This document shows, in pieces, positions 33,523 to 44,689 of a stretch of 64,000 bases of DNA. Both the position numbers and the translations under genes were made by a program. Source of the stretch: Hydrangea macrophylla (taxonomy: Eukaryota > Streptophyta > Magnoliopsida > Cornales > Hydrangeaceae); assembly GCA_033977485.1 (NCBI GenBank), contig CM066994.1, positions 30,305,637 to 30,369,636 of the forward strand, in the 5' to 3' direction. A model generated the notes under the pieces. It had not been told where the DNA came from. It was given only the letters and a program-made list of their open reading frames with translations, and did no database searches. Numbering within the stretch: the first letter of the stretch is position 1; each line of letters begins with the position of its first letter.

Positions 33523-36082
33523 TGTAATAACCCCCATTTTCTTGCATTGCCATATTTAAAATTAAATATACATTGTCTGCCTTTATTTAAATTCTTATGT
33601 GAAAAATTTATTTCTTGACTAATCTCATTATTGAAATTACTTTTGGGGTCAAAATGCAATTTTCCTAAAAACTGGCAATACCTGTGTTAAATTTCAAATC
33701 TGTATTTCAAACGGTGGAATTATTTCTTTTAAACTCCAACTGTATTTTTATAAAATCAGAAAACTCTTTCTAACATTAAAATGAATTTTCTGTATTTTTG
33801 TGATAAACACCGTTTCACGAAAATACTAGTTTAGGTTTAAAACTGTCCGCGCAGTGTTAAACTTCCAAAGAATTTTGGGAGTAACTGATTGGACGAATTT
33901 TTTTATACCCAATTATTATTGCTAAAGTTTTCCCTTAGGCCTTGTTTGGCAAATGCTTGTAGTATGTGTGTTGTCCTAATGCCATAAGCTTGATTCCCAA
34001 ACACACCTTGACCCACACCAACTCCACCTACCCTTTCAATTATCAATGGAGCATTATGAATTGCAAGTGTATATTTACACATCATTGTTGCACTTTCTTT
34101 GTAATTAGTGGAGATTAATGGAGAATGAGTGGGATGTTAGGCAAATGTTTTCTAAGTGGGAGTTTGAGTATTTATACACCCAACCACACTACACATTCTA
34201 CACTCCTAACATAGAGAGCTTGAGAGAGTCACATAGAGAGATAATAATTTCAGAATTTGAAGAGCTCAATCCTCCATAGCCAAGCTTGAAATTGGAGATT
34301 CTTAATTCTTGTATTTCTTTCTCAACAACTTCTTCAATCTACATCACGGTGAGTATTACTAACTCACTCCAAATGTAACTCATTCCTTATTTACTGATTT
34401 AGGTAGTTAATTTTAACAGTAGCAGAATTTTGTTTTCAGATTTTTGTTAGGAAAACGAATGAAATTTAAGGTTCTGCCCGCGTTGTCCCAAGTAAAACTC
34501 GATTCTGCACACTTTTCGTCTAATGCAATTTTCTCAGATTTTGCACCGTTTGGGCATAAAATGAGGATTACAGTAGCAGAAAAAGTATATTAGAAATTCA
34601 ATCTAATATTTTCTCTTTTAATTTTAACAGTAGCAGAATTTTGTTTTCAGATTTTTGTTAGGAAAACGAATGAAATTTAAGGTTCTGCCCGCGTTGTCCC
34701 AAGCAAAACTCGATTCTGCACACTTTTCGTCTAATGCAATTTTCTCAGATTCTGCACCGTTTGGACAGAAAACGAGGATTTCAGTAGCAGTTTTTAGAAT
34801 GCTATTAGTTATGTTTAAAATGATTAAGGCAATGAATTACGAATTTTCAATCCCCGTACGCGTATTATTTCTTTAATTCTGTGAATTCCTTTATGTTTAA
34901 AGTTTGATGACATTCATGTGGAGTCAGTTGTACATGCATGGTGAGTGTTGGTAGTGTGTAAAAGAGTAATGATAGTGTGGAAAAGAGTAATGATTGTGTG
35001 GAAAGAGTATGAGTTTGAGTTGTGGTTGTGGTTGTGGTTGTGGTTGTAATTGTGGCTGTGGTTATGGTTGTGGTTGTGGATGTGATTGTGGTTGGAGTTG
35101 AAAAAGAGGATGAGGGTGTCTTTGAAATACGAAGGTGGCAAAAATGGACACTCCCTGACGCCCATGGAAGCGTTAAAGTGTGTGAAGCCGAACTTGGACA
35201 CTCACTGGCACCCATGGAAGTGCTAAAGTGTGGCCTATAGACACTCCCTGAATGACTCGAGTCTGGATACCTGTGTGGGGGTTGCCCCGGTATTTGCATG
35301 GCGGTTAGGGTATTCAAAGTGTGAGGCATTGGACACTCCCTGGTACCCCGGACCAAAGTGTGAGGCAAACTGGACACTCCCTGGCGCCCCGTTGCTAAAG
35401 TGTGGCTATCTTAGTATTTCAAAGATACCAGGAGTAGGATAGAGGGTTGTTGGGTTTTGTCGAGAGAAAAGAGTCGGTTAGATGAGATGGTGCATTGTCC
35501 TCATACATGGTTACATATGTGTGAAATTATCTTTTAAATAATGTTGTGGTTGTTTTTCTATCAAGCTCTTTATCTTTAAATATAAACTTGTGGTATTTAA
35601 ATGGTAATGGGAAAAAGGTAAATGAGTATGTTTTTACATTCAAAGCTATGTTTTTAATACTCACCAGCTTCTTGAAGCTGACGGCGTTGATGCGTCCTGG
35701 ACATTCGTGTCCAGGCTTTGCAGGTAATAATCAGGATGAACCGTATGATTATGCTAATTGAGATCAGTTGCTGAGAAGAGATGTTACTTTTATATGCTTT
35801 AAGTTTATGTGCTCTAAGTTATGATTAGTTTTGTAATAAGGATGACTGTAATAGACTTTAAGTTATTGTCTTATTTCAAGGCGGTCTGTGCCTTAGTTAA
35901 CCCCGTACCATAAGATGTAATAAGTTAGAAAAAATTTATAAGCCCTGATTGCTCTACTCTGATTAATGGTTTTATGTTGTTCGACGTTTTGGGACGGAAT
36001 CGATCCTTCAAACTGTCGCGACCTACGGGTCCATAAAGGAAATTAAACGCTTTCCATATTTATGCTACGTCGGGGCGTGACA
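33523..36082 (+). repeat. Family A 3' LTR
   Basis: 2560 bp, almost identical to the 5' LTR (five substitutions seen, no length change). Followed by ATGGT at 36083-36087. Confidence 0.93.
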
Positions 36083-36087
36083 ATGGT

Positions 36088-38280
36088 ACTAAGTGGAAAG
36101 TCCAAATGTTTTCGTTTTATGTCCAAATAGGAACTCATTTTTCCAAATATAATAAACAAATGTCCAATAATTTTTTAGATTGTTCATTGTTGACCTGCGA
36201 ATGTCCAACCATGTTTTATGAGTATCCAACGTTGTTCTCCAATATTTTCTTTTTTTTGTTCAAATATTGAATATCATGTGCAAATGTCGTCGTGAATGTG
36301 CAAATTGGTTTATATAATGTCTAAATATGGCATCCAAATGTCTTAATCTTGGACGACGTTGTTCAATTTGGTTCTTTCAATATTCAAATATTACCTCAGA
36401 ATATCCAATTATTTCGTCCAGATGTTCAAAAATTTTCTGTGAATGTTCCAATGGTGTTTCCTAATTTTCAAACTTGTTCTTTCAATGTTCAACTCTCTTA
36501 GCAATATGTTCACATTTATTGTTTAATGTCCAATCATAATTTTGAATGTCCAGACTTGTTTTATGAGTATCCAACGTTGTTCAAATAGTGAATTCAAATA
36601 TTACCCCAGAATTTTGGACACTAAGGAAACAAGTTTGGACATTCAAACTGTCTTTGGACATTAAGACAGTAAATGTGAACATTATAAAACAAGTTTGGAC
36701 CATGTTAAAACATGCTTGGACATTCCCCAGTTATTCTTGGACATGTAAAAAAGCCTGTGGACATTTCACTGAAGATAATTGAACATTAATTCGATCTGTT
36801 CCTAAATAATGCTACGAATACAAATGTCCAACATGGGTGGAAATGTCGAAATAATTAATTTCGTTTTATGTCCAAATATAATATCTTAGTGTCCAAATAT
36901 GTTCTTCAAATGTCCAACAAATTTTCTAGATTGTCCAACGTTAACCTGCGAATGTTCAACAATGTATTATGATGGTCCAAACTGATTTAACCAATGTCCA
37001 CATTTATTGTTTAATGTCCAATCATATTTTTGAATGTCCAAACTTGTTTTCTGAGTATCCAACGTTGTTCAAATATTGAATAGCCATGTGCAAATATCGT
37101 AATAAATGTGCAAATTGGTTCCTATAATGTCCAAATATAGGGGTCCAAACTTATTTATCGAATGCCCACATTAATTGTCTTAATATCCAAACTTTTTTCT
37201 TAAGTGTCCAACGTTGTTCCATGAATATCCAAAATTTGCGGTTAAGTTCAAATATTGATTATCAAATGTGCAAATGTCACTGTGAATGTGGAAATTGGTT
37301 CCATTTACGTCCAAATATGGCAAGTGAGTGTCCAAAGGTATGGGCCGGGCTTTACCTAACACCGAGCCCAGCATGGGAGACGAGGGGTGTGTCCGCCCAG
37401 GACCGATGGCTAGGGTCCACACCGGGATGGGCTAGCAGGCCACTTCCTTCCATCTTCTTCATGATTTGGCTCGGGGCTTGGCGTGCTTTGGGCCAGGCCG
37501 TGTTTGAACAATAAAAAGAAAATATTGTACATTCATAGAACAATGCACTAAGACCATTTCCAAAGCAATTGATAGCACTTTCAAATTTCTTGCACCAAAT
37601 CTCAATTTGCTGCAAGAAAGTTCCATTTGCTCAAAAAAATTTATAAACTCCAAAGTACACATCAAAAGTAAAATATTTTAAAATTTTCTAAATTAATTTT
37701 TAGGAGTGAAGCAGATGGCTATAAAAAGTTTGTCTAACCGGAACATTTCCAAAAGAATTCATTTTGAAAAGCAGAGGTCCAGTCGACTTTGGCGAGAAGC
37801 CAGTCGATTAGGGCCTAAACCAAAAGTTTAACAGCCATATCTCAGTAAAGATTTTGGCACAAACACACTACAAATAAATTACACTAACACCGATAACTCT
37901 ATCTCGATCTCTCTAAAGTTGTCCAAATAGTTGCAGTGATGTTCCAACTGTTTCCTAATTTTCAAACTTGTTCCCTAAATGTCCAAATTTTCTCTTAAGA
38001 TATCCACGGTTAACCTGCGAATGTCCAAACATGTTTTATCATGGTCCAAATTTGTTTTTCGAATGTCCACATTTATTGTTGTAATGTCCAAAAACATTTT
38101 GAATGTCCAACATTGTTCTATGGGTGTCCAAAATTCTCTTTTTATGTTCAAATATTGATAATCAATGTGCAAAATGTCCAACTCATTTCCTGTAAATGGC
38201 CTAATATAACCTAGGAATGTCCAAATCATTTTTGTGATGGTCCAAACTTTGTTCTTTATGTACATTTGTCAATGTGCAAA
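36088..38280. repeat. TCCAA-word array, segment 2
   Basis: AT-rich DNA in which 'gtccaa', 'tatccaacgttgttc' and 'gtgcaaatgtc' recur every 20-30 bases. At about 36605-36780 the words switch strand ('tttggacatt'), then switch back. A GC-rich non-repeat insert lies at about 37345-37505, and AT-rich unrelated sequence at about 37510-37910, before the array resumes to about 38280. No gene is supported; the short frames are repeat translations. Confidence 0.8.
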
Positions 38281-39302
38281 TGTAATTGATCATTGGTTTG
38301 TTTCAATTAATCCTAAGTTATACTACAATGACTATTTATAGAATGGTAAAATGAGCTTTAATCAAAGACAAGTTTAATGAGAAATTGGGGGTTTTCAAAT
38401 GGAGAATTAGAGGTTGGGGAGCATTCCATGTGCCCCATAAATAAAAATTGAAGGTGGGTTAAACATCACAAACATTGAAATTTCTTAATGTAAATCGAAG
38501 CTCCTTTGCAGATGGGCATTTTGATCTTCCATTATAGTCCACCTCAAGAATTGGTTAAGCCGAGCAAACAAAAAAACAACGTTTATTCATCAAAGTTGCA
38601 ACATTTTGTCAAGGGGTTACAATACTTTGACATACGGGTTTTAACCTCTGTCATTAATTGGGTGATTCGAGCATTTTGTAACCTTGGTGACCAAATATTG
38701 TAAGCGTAAACTCCCCCATAGGGATGATTCATTATTCAAGTTAAGAATAAATACTCCATGGAGTATTATATAGTACATGGAGTAAAGTTCCCTTAAGGAT
38801 TTTCCATATCAATTCCAGTTTTAAAAACTGAGCATTATATATTACATGGAGTAAACCTTCGCACAAGGATTATTTTTCCACTGAATACTGACTGTATACT
38901 CCACGAAGTATTCAATACTACATGGAGTAAACACAGTAATAAGGAGGAGATAGACACATTGTGGTGTTTGTGGATTCTGCTTGACCAACGATGCGCAAGG
39001 GCTGATCTGTAAAATTAGCTCATTGTTTGATACGAAACCAAACTTGGTTTAACACGTAAACGTTCCTCACTTAATAATTACCTCAAAGGTACAACAACTT
39101 AAGCCCTTTTCTTCTCATAGTAAACATTAGCAATCATCACGTCATTCTCTTTATTAACGCAGTTCAATCATAATAAAAGGTTTGGAATAATAAGATAACA
39201 TCATTATAAACATGGTACAACAACATTGTAAATATCATCATAGCATGAATCAATCAATCATTGTTATCACATAACTGCATTCAAAGCAAAACTAAAATGA
39301 AG
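38281..39302. other. AT-rich intergenic DNA with small palindromes
   Basis: No gene seen. A perfect 18-bp palindrome AATACTCCATGGAGTATT is at 38750-38767, and the word 'tacatggagtaaa' recurs near 38772, 38854 and 38926. Confidence 0.6.
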
Positions 39303-40416
39303 TATTAGACATCGTGTATGATTCTAGTAAAAATAGGGCACAGGGGTATTTTTGGTCATTTTCCAGTTTATAAGTCAGGATCCGAAAATATAAAAGTTAC
39401 GTGAGATCAAATAAATAAGTATTCATGTTGTAAGTTAAGAGTTTTCGATCCCCGTTAAGAAAATATCTTGATTACAGTTGATTTAAGTGAAAATAGGTCA
39501 CAAGGGTATTTTGGTCATTTTCCAGTTTTGTACGCCCACAACCGAATTTATAAAAGTTCCGTGAGATTTAAATAAATAAGTATTCATGTTGGAAGTTAAG
39601 AGTTTTCGATCCTCATTAAGAAAATATCTTGATTTCAGTCGTACTTGAAAATACCAGTTTATCGTATTTATACCGTATTTGAAAAAATAGAATACCGTAT
39701 TTATACTATACCATAATATTGTATTTATATTATATTATACTATATTAGCATACCCTATTTATACCGTATTATACTATATCATAATACCGTATTTATACGT
39801 ATAAAAATATAAATACGTAATATAATATGTATAAACATCACATAATTAATATGAATCATAATCATAATCATAATCATGTGTTCATAGCAAAGTGTAATAT
39901 AAATAGCTGAGTGAGTTGGAGACTCACCTAAATTCGCAGAATAATAATGCCGAGAAAACCCGAAGAATCTTCGAATATAAAATTCAGGCTTCAAATAGTG
40001 TTCTTGGTGTACTATGTGTGTTCTTGGTGTTCTTGGTGTACTAGGTGTGTTCTTGGTGTTCTTGGTGTACTAGGTGTATTCTTGAAGATATGTAAGCATT
40101 AGGATGAGTTCTCAACCTCATAAGTCTAAGGATAAATGTAATGGAATGGTCCCATATATATAGGAACCAAGGAGGGATCTCACCTTGCAATTACCAAGAG
40201 TTAAAGGTTCAAAGGATAATTATTTCCTTAGGGCCATGTTTGGTTGGATGTGCAATAAAATCATAACTGGTCCAAATATACCAGATATTCACAAATCTGC
40301 TAAATTTCTGTTTTTAAAAATTTATAATCGAGTTCTATAAATACTGAATATTGTAATAACAACATAAAACACTATTCATCTTGGGAAATAAATATTTGAA
40401 AATAGCGGGTATTACA
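39303..40416. mobile_element. Decayed LTR-like fragment related to families A and C
   Basis: Two successive segments (about 39330-39475 and 39485-39640) carry 'cacaggggtatttttggtca' like wording and 'agttaagagttttcgatcc', which match the sense 5' region of the family C LTR. The right end 'gcgggtattaca' resembles the reverse complement of an LTR start, so the pieces are in mixed orientation. AT-rich 'accgtatttata' repeats lie at about 39650-39800. Neither a matching partner LTR nor a target duplication was found. Confidence 0.45.
39999..40085. repeat. Minisatellite of 'ttcttggtgtactaggtgtg' units
   Basis: About three copies of a 31-bp unit with an internal 'ttcttggtg' doublet. Confidence 0.75.
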
Positions 40417-41648
40417 GAATGAAGGACCAAGAAACTTGGAGGACCAAGTGGAATGCAACCCGAACTCTCGTACTACAAAGTAGGCAACTTTATAGCCACC
40501 AACACTCACATTTGCCTAAACACATTCCCCAAAGTTGATGCTCTTAAAAAAATCATTCAAGTTATATACTAATGTCAATTTGATACAAATTTACTGGAGT
40601 TAACCCTACTTGTATTGGAAAGCTACAAAGCATTAACTTTAAATACACTGAACAATTCAAAAACACAACCCCTAAATTCAATTCACTCAAATTTTTTAAA
40701 TTGTTCGTTGTAGTGTTCTCTTTACTCAATGGATGGCTGCCTTCGAAACTTTCACTTCTCTTTGTTTTTGATTGCATATGATGTTGAGGAGAGAGCGAGG
40801 AGTAATAGTAGGTTTTACATCTCCTTGTTCTAGTTGTTATTTGTACTTTGGATATTGGATGTTTGTATTCCTACTTTGGATATTTGGTTTGTATTAGCCT
40901 TTGTTGGCTTGATATATTATTCATGTACTTGTGAGAATTGGCCTTTATGGCTAGTTCTTTTTGGGTTTGGCCTATGTTGGCTGAACAGCTGTTTATTGCC
41001 TATGTCCAAAACAAGTATCTCTTTTCTTGCAGCAGGAGCAGAGGCATGATGATAGCTGCTAGAGAAACCAGCTCCTGGGGTAAGGTTTTTTTTTTTTTTT
41101 TTTTACTCAGAAAGACTTGTGAGTTGTGTAAGTCATAAAATACGAATTTGTAGCTTGAACTGGAAAGATTTCATTAAAGTAGTGAAGGAGAATAAAGCTC
41201 TTCTTTCTTGTTTGGCATTTGATAAACTCAAAAAGTTCTAAATACGATGCTCTCTAGTTATAAATAAATTACTCTCTAAACTAATTACTTCTTTTGAGTT
41301 TTTACATTTCAATTTTTTCAAAATTTTAAAATATCTGTACAAAACAGGCAGTTGGAGGTTAGTGTGTTTTATTTATTTATTTGTATTTTTCTGTTTTCTG
41401 TTTCTTTCTAATTCAGTTTCTCTCTAATTCTTTTTATCTTTCTGTTTTGGTTGCAATTTGTTATTGATTGCAGCTGATGTTGAGGAGATTGAGGAGTTTG
41501 TACGTTTCCTTGTTCTAGTTTTTATTGGTACATTGGATATTTGGGTTGTATTAGCCTTTGGATATTTGAGTTCTATTAGCCTTCGTTGGCTTATGTATTT
41601 ATTAGCCTCTATGGCTGACATATTTGGGTTTGGACTCTATTGGCCTTT
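40417..41648. other. Intergenic DNA with a diverged internal duplication
   Basis: Segments at about 40775-41010 and 41465-41648 share 'gatgttgaggaga', 'tttggatatttggtttgta' and 'attagccttygttggctt' like wording, indicating an old duplication. A run of about 20 T lies near 41087-41106. No gene is recognised. Confidence 0.5.
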
Positions 41649-41800
41649 AGAACCCTCTCGTGCTTGAACTTTGGCGGACTGTTGCGATTTCTTGTACTTG
41701 ATGAACTTCGAATCCAAAGATTGCAATCTTCTCAAGCGCTGTTTTTGTCTGCTCGGAAGTCTAGAGAGATTGGAAATGTTAAAACAAGTGAAATCAAATT
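41649..41800 (-). pseudogene. SKIP (SNW domain protein) fragment, central region, inverted
   Basis: The minus strand reads LQSLDSKFIKYKKSQQSAK, matching the conserved SDSKFIKYKPSQQSA stretch before the SNW core of plant SKIP. In another frame of the same bases, PPKFKHERVLKA matches the PPKFKHKRVPKA motif lying further on in the protein. A deletion has joined the two regions out of frame. SKIP is a spliceosome and transcription co-factor; this piece cannot encode it. Confidence 0.75.
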
Positions 41801-41897
41801 ATAAAAATGATCTAATCACATGTTTAGACGTGATCATTCGCTACACAACTAATCTCAGGACTCATGCCTATCCTAAGCCCTAATGTTCCTTGCCAAT

Positions 41898-42194
41898 TTA
41901 TTTTGGACATTTAAGTGGAAATGAGTTCTCCATAGTAGTTCGCTCCTCCTCAACACGTCTATCCCTTGGGCTCAACTTCTCAGATGCGCCCGCAAATCTC
42001 TTGTTGGGTCTCTTTTTGGGTTTGACGCAACCAGTCTTCATAATCTTACCCAGTTGCTCATTCGCACCTCCATACATATCACTGTCAACATCTTTCTTTG
42101 GCCAGTACAGAGTAGAAAGCATTGGTTGAGGAGTAAAAAGCCCCTTATCATAGACATTGTACTGATCATTAGTGGAAAACCCATAATCCATTCC
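41898..42194 (-). pseudogene. SKIP C-terminal fragment, inverted
   Basis: An open minus-strand stretch encodes GMDYGFSTNDQYNVYDKGLF, then LSTLYWPKKDVDSDMYGG, then RFAGASEKLSPRDR. These match the C-terminal part of plant SKIP (DDQYNVYDKGLF, STLYRPKKD, GASERxGPRDRP). The segment is about 99 residues, whereas plant SKIP is about 600. The first 27 residues of the surrounding frame are unrelated, so the fragment has been joined to other DNA. An identical copy is at 46160-46456. Confidence 0.85.
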
Positions 42195-42289
42195 CAAAAT
42201 GTAGCAAATGAGCACGTCCAAACATGTGATTGGATAATTTTTAGAATTTGATTTCACTTGTTTTAACCTTTCCAATCTCTCTAGACATC

Positions 42290-43050
42290 CGAGCTGACGA
42301 AAACAGCACGTGAGAAGATAATCTAAGATTGATTGCTGCCCAGCCTAAAATTTTCCCACACAATCTTCGGATTCGAAGATCATCAAGTACAAGCCATTGT
42401 AACAGTCGGCAAAATTTAATTCTAGTGCCAATGAAAGGATTATTAGGATGGTGGAGATGCCCATAGACCCATTGGACCTGTCAAAGTTCAAACACAAGAA
42501 GGTTCCAAAGGCCTCTGGTTATCCACCCGTGCTGTTCATGCACTCCCCCCCCCCCCCCCCCACCCCCACCCCCACCCCGACCCGTGGCCATAAAGGACAA
42601 GCAAGATTAGAAAATCCCACCATGCATTTCAAACTGGGAAAACCCAAAAGGGTATATGATACCACTTGATAAACGTCGGGCGGTAGATGGTAGGGGGCTT
42701 CAGGACATACTGATTAATGATAATTTTTGCAAAGCTTTTGGAGGCTTTATATTTTGTGGAACAGAAGGCCCGAGAGGCTGTTGCCACGCGCTCAAAGGTT
42801 CAGAAGGAGATGATGATGAAGGAGAAGGAAATAAAGGAACAAGAGTTGCGTGCTCTAGCTCATATGACTTCATTCCACACGCAGACATGTTCAACAATTG
42901 GAGATGCTAGAGAGGCTGTTTCCACGCGCTCAAAGGTTCAGAAGGAGATGATGATGAAGGAGAGGGAAATAAAGGAGCAAGAGTTGCGTGCTCTAGCTCA
43001 TATGACTTTATTCCCGACGCAGACATGTTCAACAATTGGAGATGCTATAG
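42290..43050 (+). pseudogene. SKIP SNW-domain fragment, forward, frameshifted
   Basis: In successive frames the plus strand reads SSDSKIIKYK, then NERIIRMVEMPIDPLD, KFKHKKVPKASG, MHSPP, then a C-rich tract (42545-42580), CISNWENPKGYMIPLDKRR, DGRGLQDILINDNF and KAREAVATRSKVQKEMMMKE. This is the order of the plant SNW domain. Stops and frameshifts (one at the C-rich tract) destroy it. The KAREAV...GDA stretch, about 135 bp, is present twice in tandem (about 42763-42905 and 42908-43047). Copy 2 of the unit repeats all of this at about 46552-47305. Confidence 0.85.
42545..42580 (+). repeat. C-rich homopolymer tract inside the SKIP pseudogene
   Basis: Seventeen C followed by three CCCCCA-type units. 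Unit 2 has 15 C and one CCCCCA fewer (46807-46834). It lies where SKIP encodes MHSPPxP, so it probably grew from a proline codon run. Confidence 0.85.
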
Positions 43051-43061
43051 ATTCACACCAA

Positions 43062-43300
43062 TCTCGGGGGAGAATCCTGCTATCGGGATACTTGGGAGTG
43101 AGAATACCGCTATCGCATCCACCTGGGAGGAGAATCCCGCTATATACCCAGGAGTGAGAATTCCGCTATCGGGATACCTCGGGAGAGAATCCCGCTATCA
43201 GAATACCCAGGAGTGAGAATCCCGCAATCGGGATACCTGGGTGGAGAATCCCACTCATGGGATACTTGGGAGTGAGAATACCGCTATTGGGATATTTGAG
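43062..43300 (+). repeat. Minisatellite 'gggagtgagaatcccgctat'
   Basis: About seven degenerate units of 30-40 bp carrying 'gagaatcccgctatcgggat'-like wording, directly after the second KAREAV copy. Duplicated at about 47316-47554. Confidence 0.8.
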
Positions 43301-43612
43301 GGAAGAATTATATATGTTGAGTGATACTTGAAGCATTAACATTTGGGCCTTCTCTTGTCTTGGGAAAGAGAAAGCCTCAATTCCTCTAAGTTTCATAAAA
43401 AATAGAATTTATCTAAACCAGATAACAAAGAGAATCATAGAATTTAAAATTTGAGAGAGAGAACTATTAATAGGGCATAACCTGCAATCAAAGGAGTGTT
43501 GGTGAATGTTCCTTATCCTGGCATAGTGTTTTTGAACTCAAAGTAGTCATTGCAATCTTCATCAAGTCTGACTTGAAGTTATCTACATTGGCCAGTAATC
43601 AAAGTATTATCC

Positions 43613-43998
43613 TTGTTACAATGCAAGAAAGACATGACCCATATCAACACCAGAGAAATGGGGTGTCCGCCCAAGAAGGCCCGAGAGGTTGTTGCCATGC
43701 GCTCAAAGGTTCAGAAAGAGATGATGGCGAAGGAGAAGGAAAGAAAGGAGCAAGAGTTGCGTGCTCTAGCTCAAAAGGCAAGATCGGAGAAAACTGGTGC
43801 TACACCTGCAGTTGCAGAGTGCCTTCTGACAAAAATATAATGCGTGACGATGGTATGAGGGTGGATTACGAGCGTGCTAAAGAGAGGGATGCCCGAGGGA
43901 GACAAAGGAGGACAGGGAAGAGCGGTTACAGAGAGAGGGAATTCATGAGGAGCCGTGCTAAGTGAGGGAGAGAGAGAAGGTTGGAGGCCAAAGATGAT
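43613..43998 (+). pseudogene. SKIP fragment (MRSKVQKEMM to ERERRLEAKD region), forward
   Basis: Two overlapping frames read KAREVVAMRSKVQKEMMAKE, then QELRALAQKARSEKTGATP, then SDKNIMRDDGMRVDYERAKE. These match consecutive parts of plant SKIP after the SNW core. The frame then shifts in the Arg/Glu-rich part and runs into an inverted copy of the same region at about 44000. Unit 2 copy at about 47867-48252. Confidence 0.85.
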
Positions 43999-43999
43999 G

Positions 44000-44640
44000 C
44001 AATGGGGAAAACCCATAATCCATTCCCTTCTCTTGGATGAATAATCTTTGATCGTACACAACTTCTATGCCCTTTCCTGCTCCTGCAGAGGCCATACCAA
44101 GAGAAACCTTTTCACTAATATCACGATCTCTGTCTCTAGTGATCTTACTCTTCTTTCCCATTGCAACATCTTTGGCCTCCAACCTTCTCTCTCTCTCTCC
44201 CTCTCTCGATGCCATTCCTCATAAATTTTCTCTCTCTGCAACCACTCTTCCCTATCCTCCTTTGTCTCCCTTAGGACATCCCTCTCTTTAGCACGCTCAT
44301 AATCTACCCTCATATCATCGTCATGCGTCATATTTTTGTCAGAAGGATGGGGAGGGGAGTGCATTGTCGGCACGTGTGGAGAACCAGAGGCCTTTGGAAC
44401 CCTCTTGTGGTTGAACTTTGGCGGACTGTTGCGATTGCTTGTACTTGATGAACTTCGAATCCAAAGATTACAATCTTCTCAAGCGCTGTTTTCGTCTGCT
44501 CGGAAGTCTAGAGAGATTGGAAAGGTTAAAACAAGTAAAATCAAATTTTTAAAATGATCCAATCACATGTTTAGACGTGATCATTCGCTACACACCTAAT
44601 CTCAGGACTCATGCCTTTCCTAAGCCCTAATGATCCTTGC
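44000..44640 (-). pseudogene. SKIP fragment, inverted, with internal deletions
   Basis: Reading leftwards: the SKIP part around SDSKFIKYK, then KRVPKASGSPHVPTMHSPP joined directly to PSDKNMTHDDDMRVDYERA, then RETKEDREEWLQREKIYEEW, RRLEAKDVAMGKKSKITRDR, GMASAGAGKG and YDQRLFIQEKGMDYGFS. Everything between MHSPP and SDKN, including most of the SNW core, is missing. The piece faces the forward fragment at 43613-43998 tail to tail. Unit 2 copy at about 48254-48894. Confidence 0.85.
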
Positions 44641-44689
44641 CTATTTATTTTGGACATTTAAGTGGAAATGATTTCTCCATAGTAGTCGC

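Larger units (their letters stand above)
25863..36082 (+). mobile_element. Full-length Ty3/gypsy chromovirus-like (Tekay/Del type) retrotransposon, family A
   Basis: A 10,220-bp element bounded by two LTRs of exactly 2560 bp, with an ATGGT target duplication, an initiator-Met primer site and a clean polypurine tract. Internal order is gag, protease, reverse transcriptase, RNase H, integrase, then a chromodomain-like C terminus, the Ty3/chromovirus order. Long LTRs and the downstream motif style suggest the Tekay/Del lineage (inference). I count five substitutions between the LTRs, about 0.2%. At the commonly used 1.3e-8 substitutions per site per year that is under about 100,000 years. A single-base frameshift separates integrase from the rest, so this copy is probably not autonomous now. 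Confidence 0.95.
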
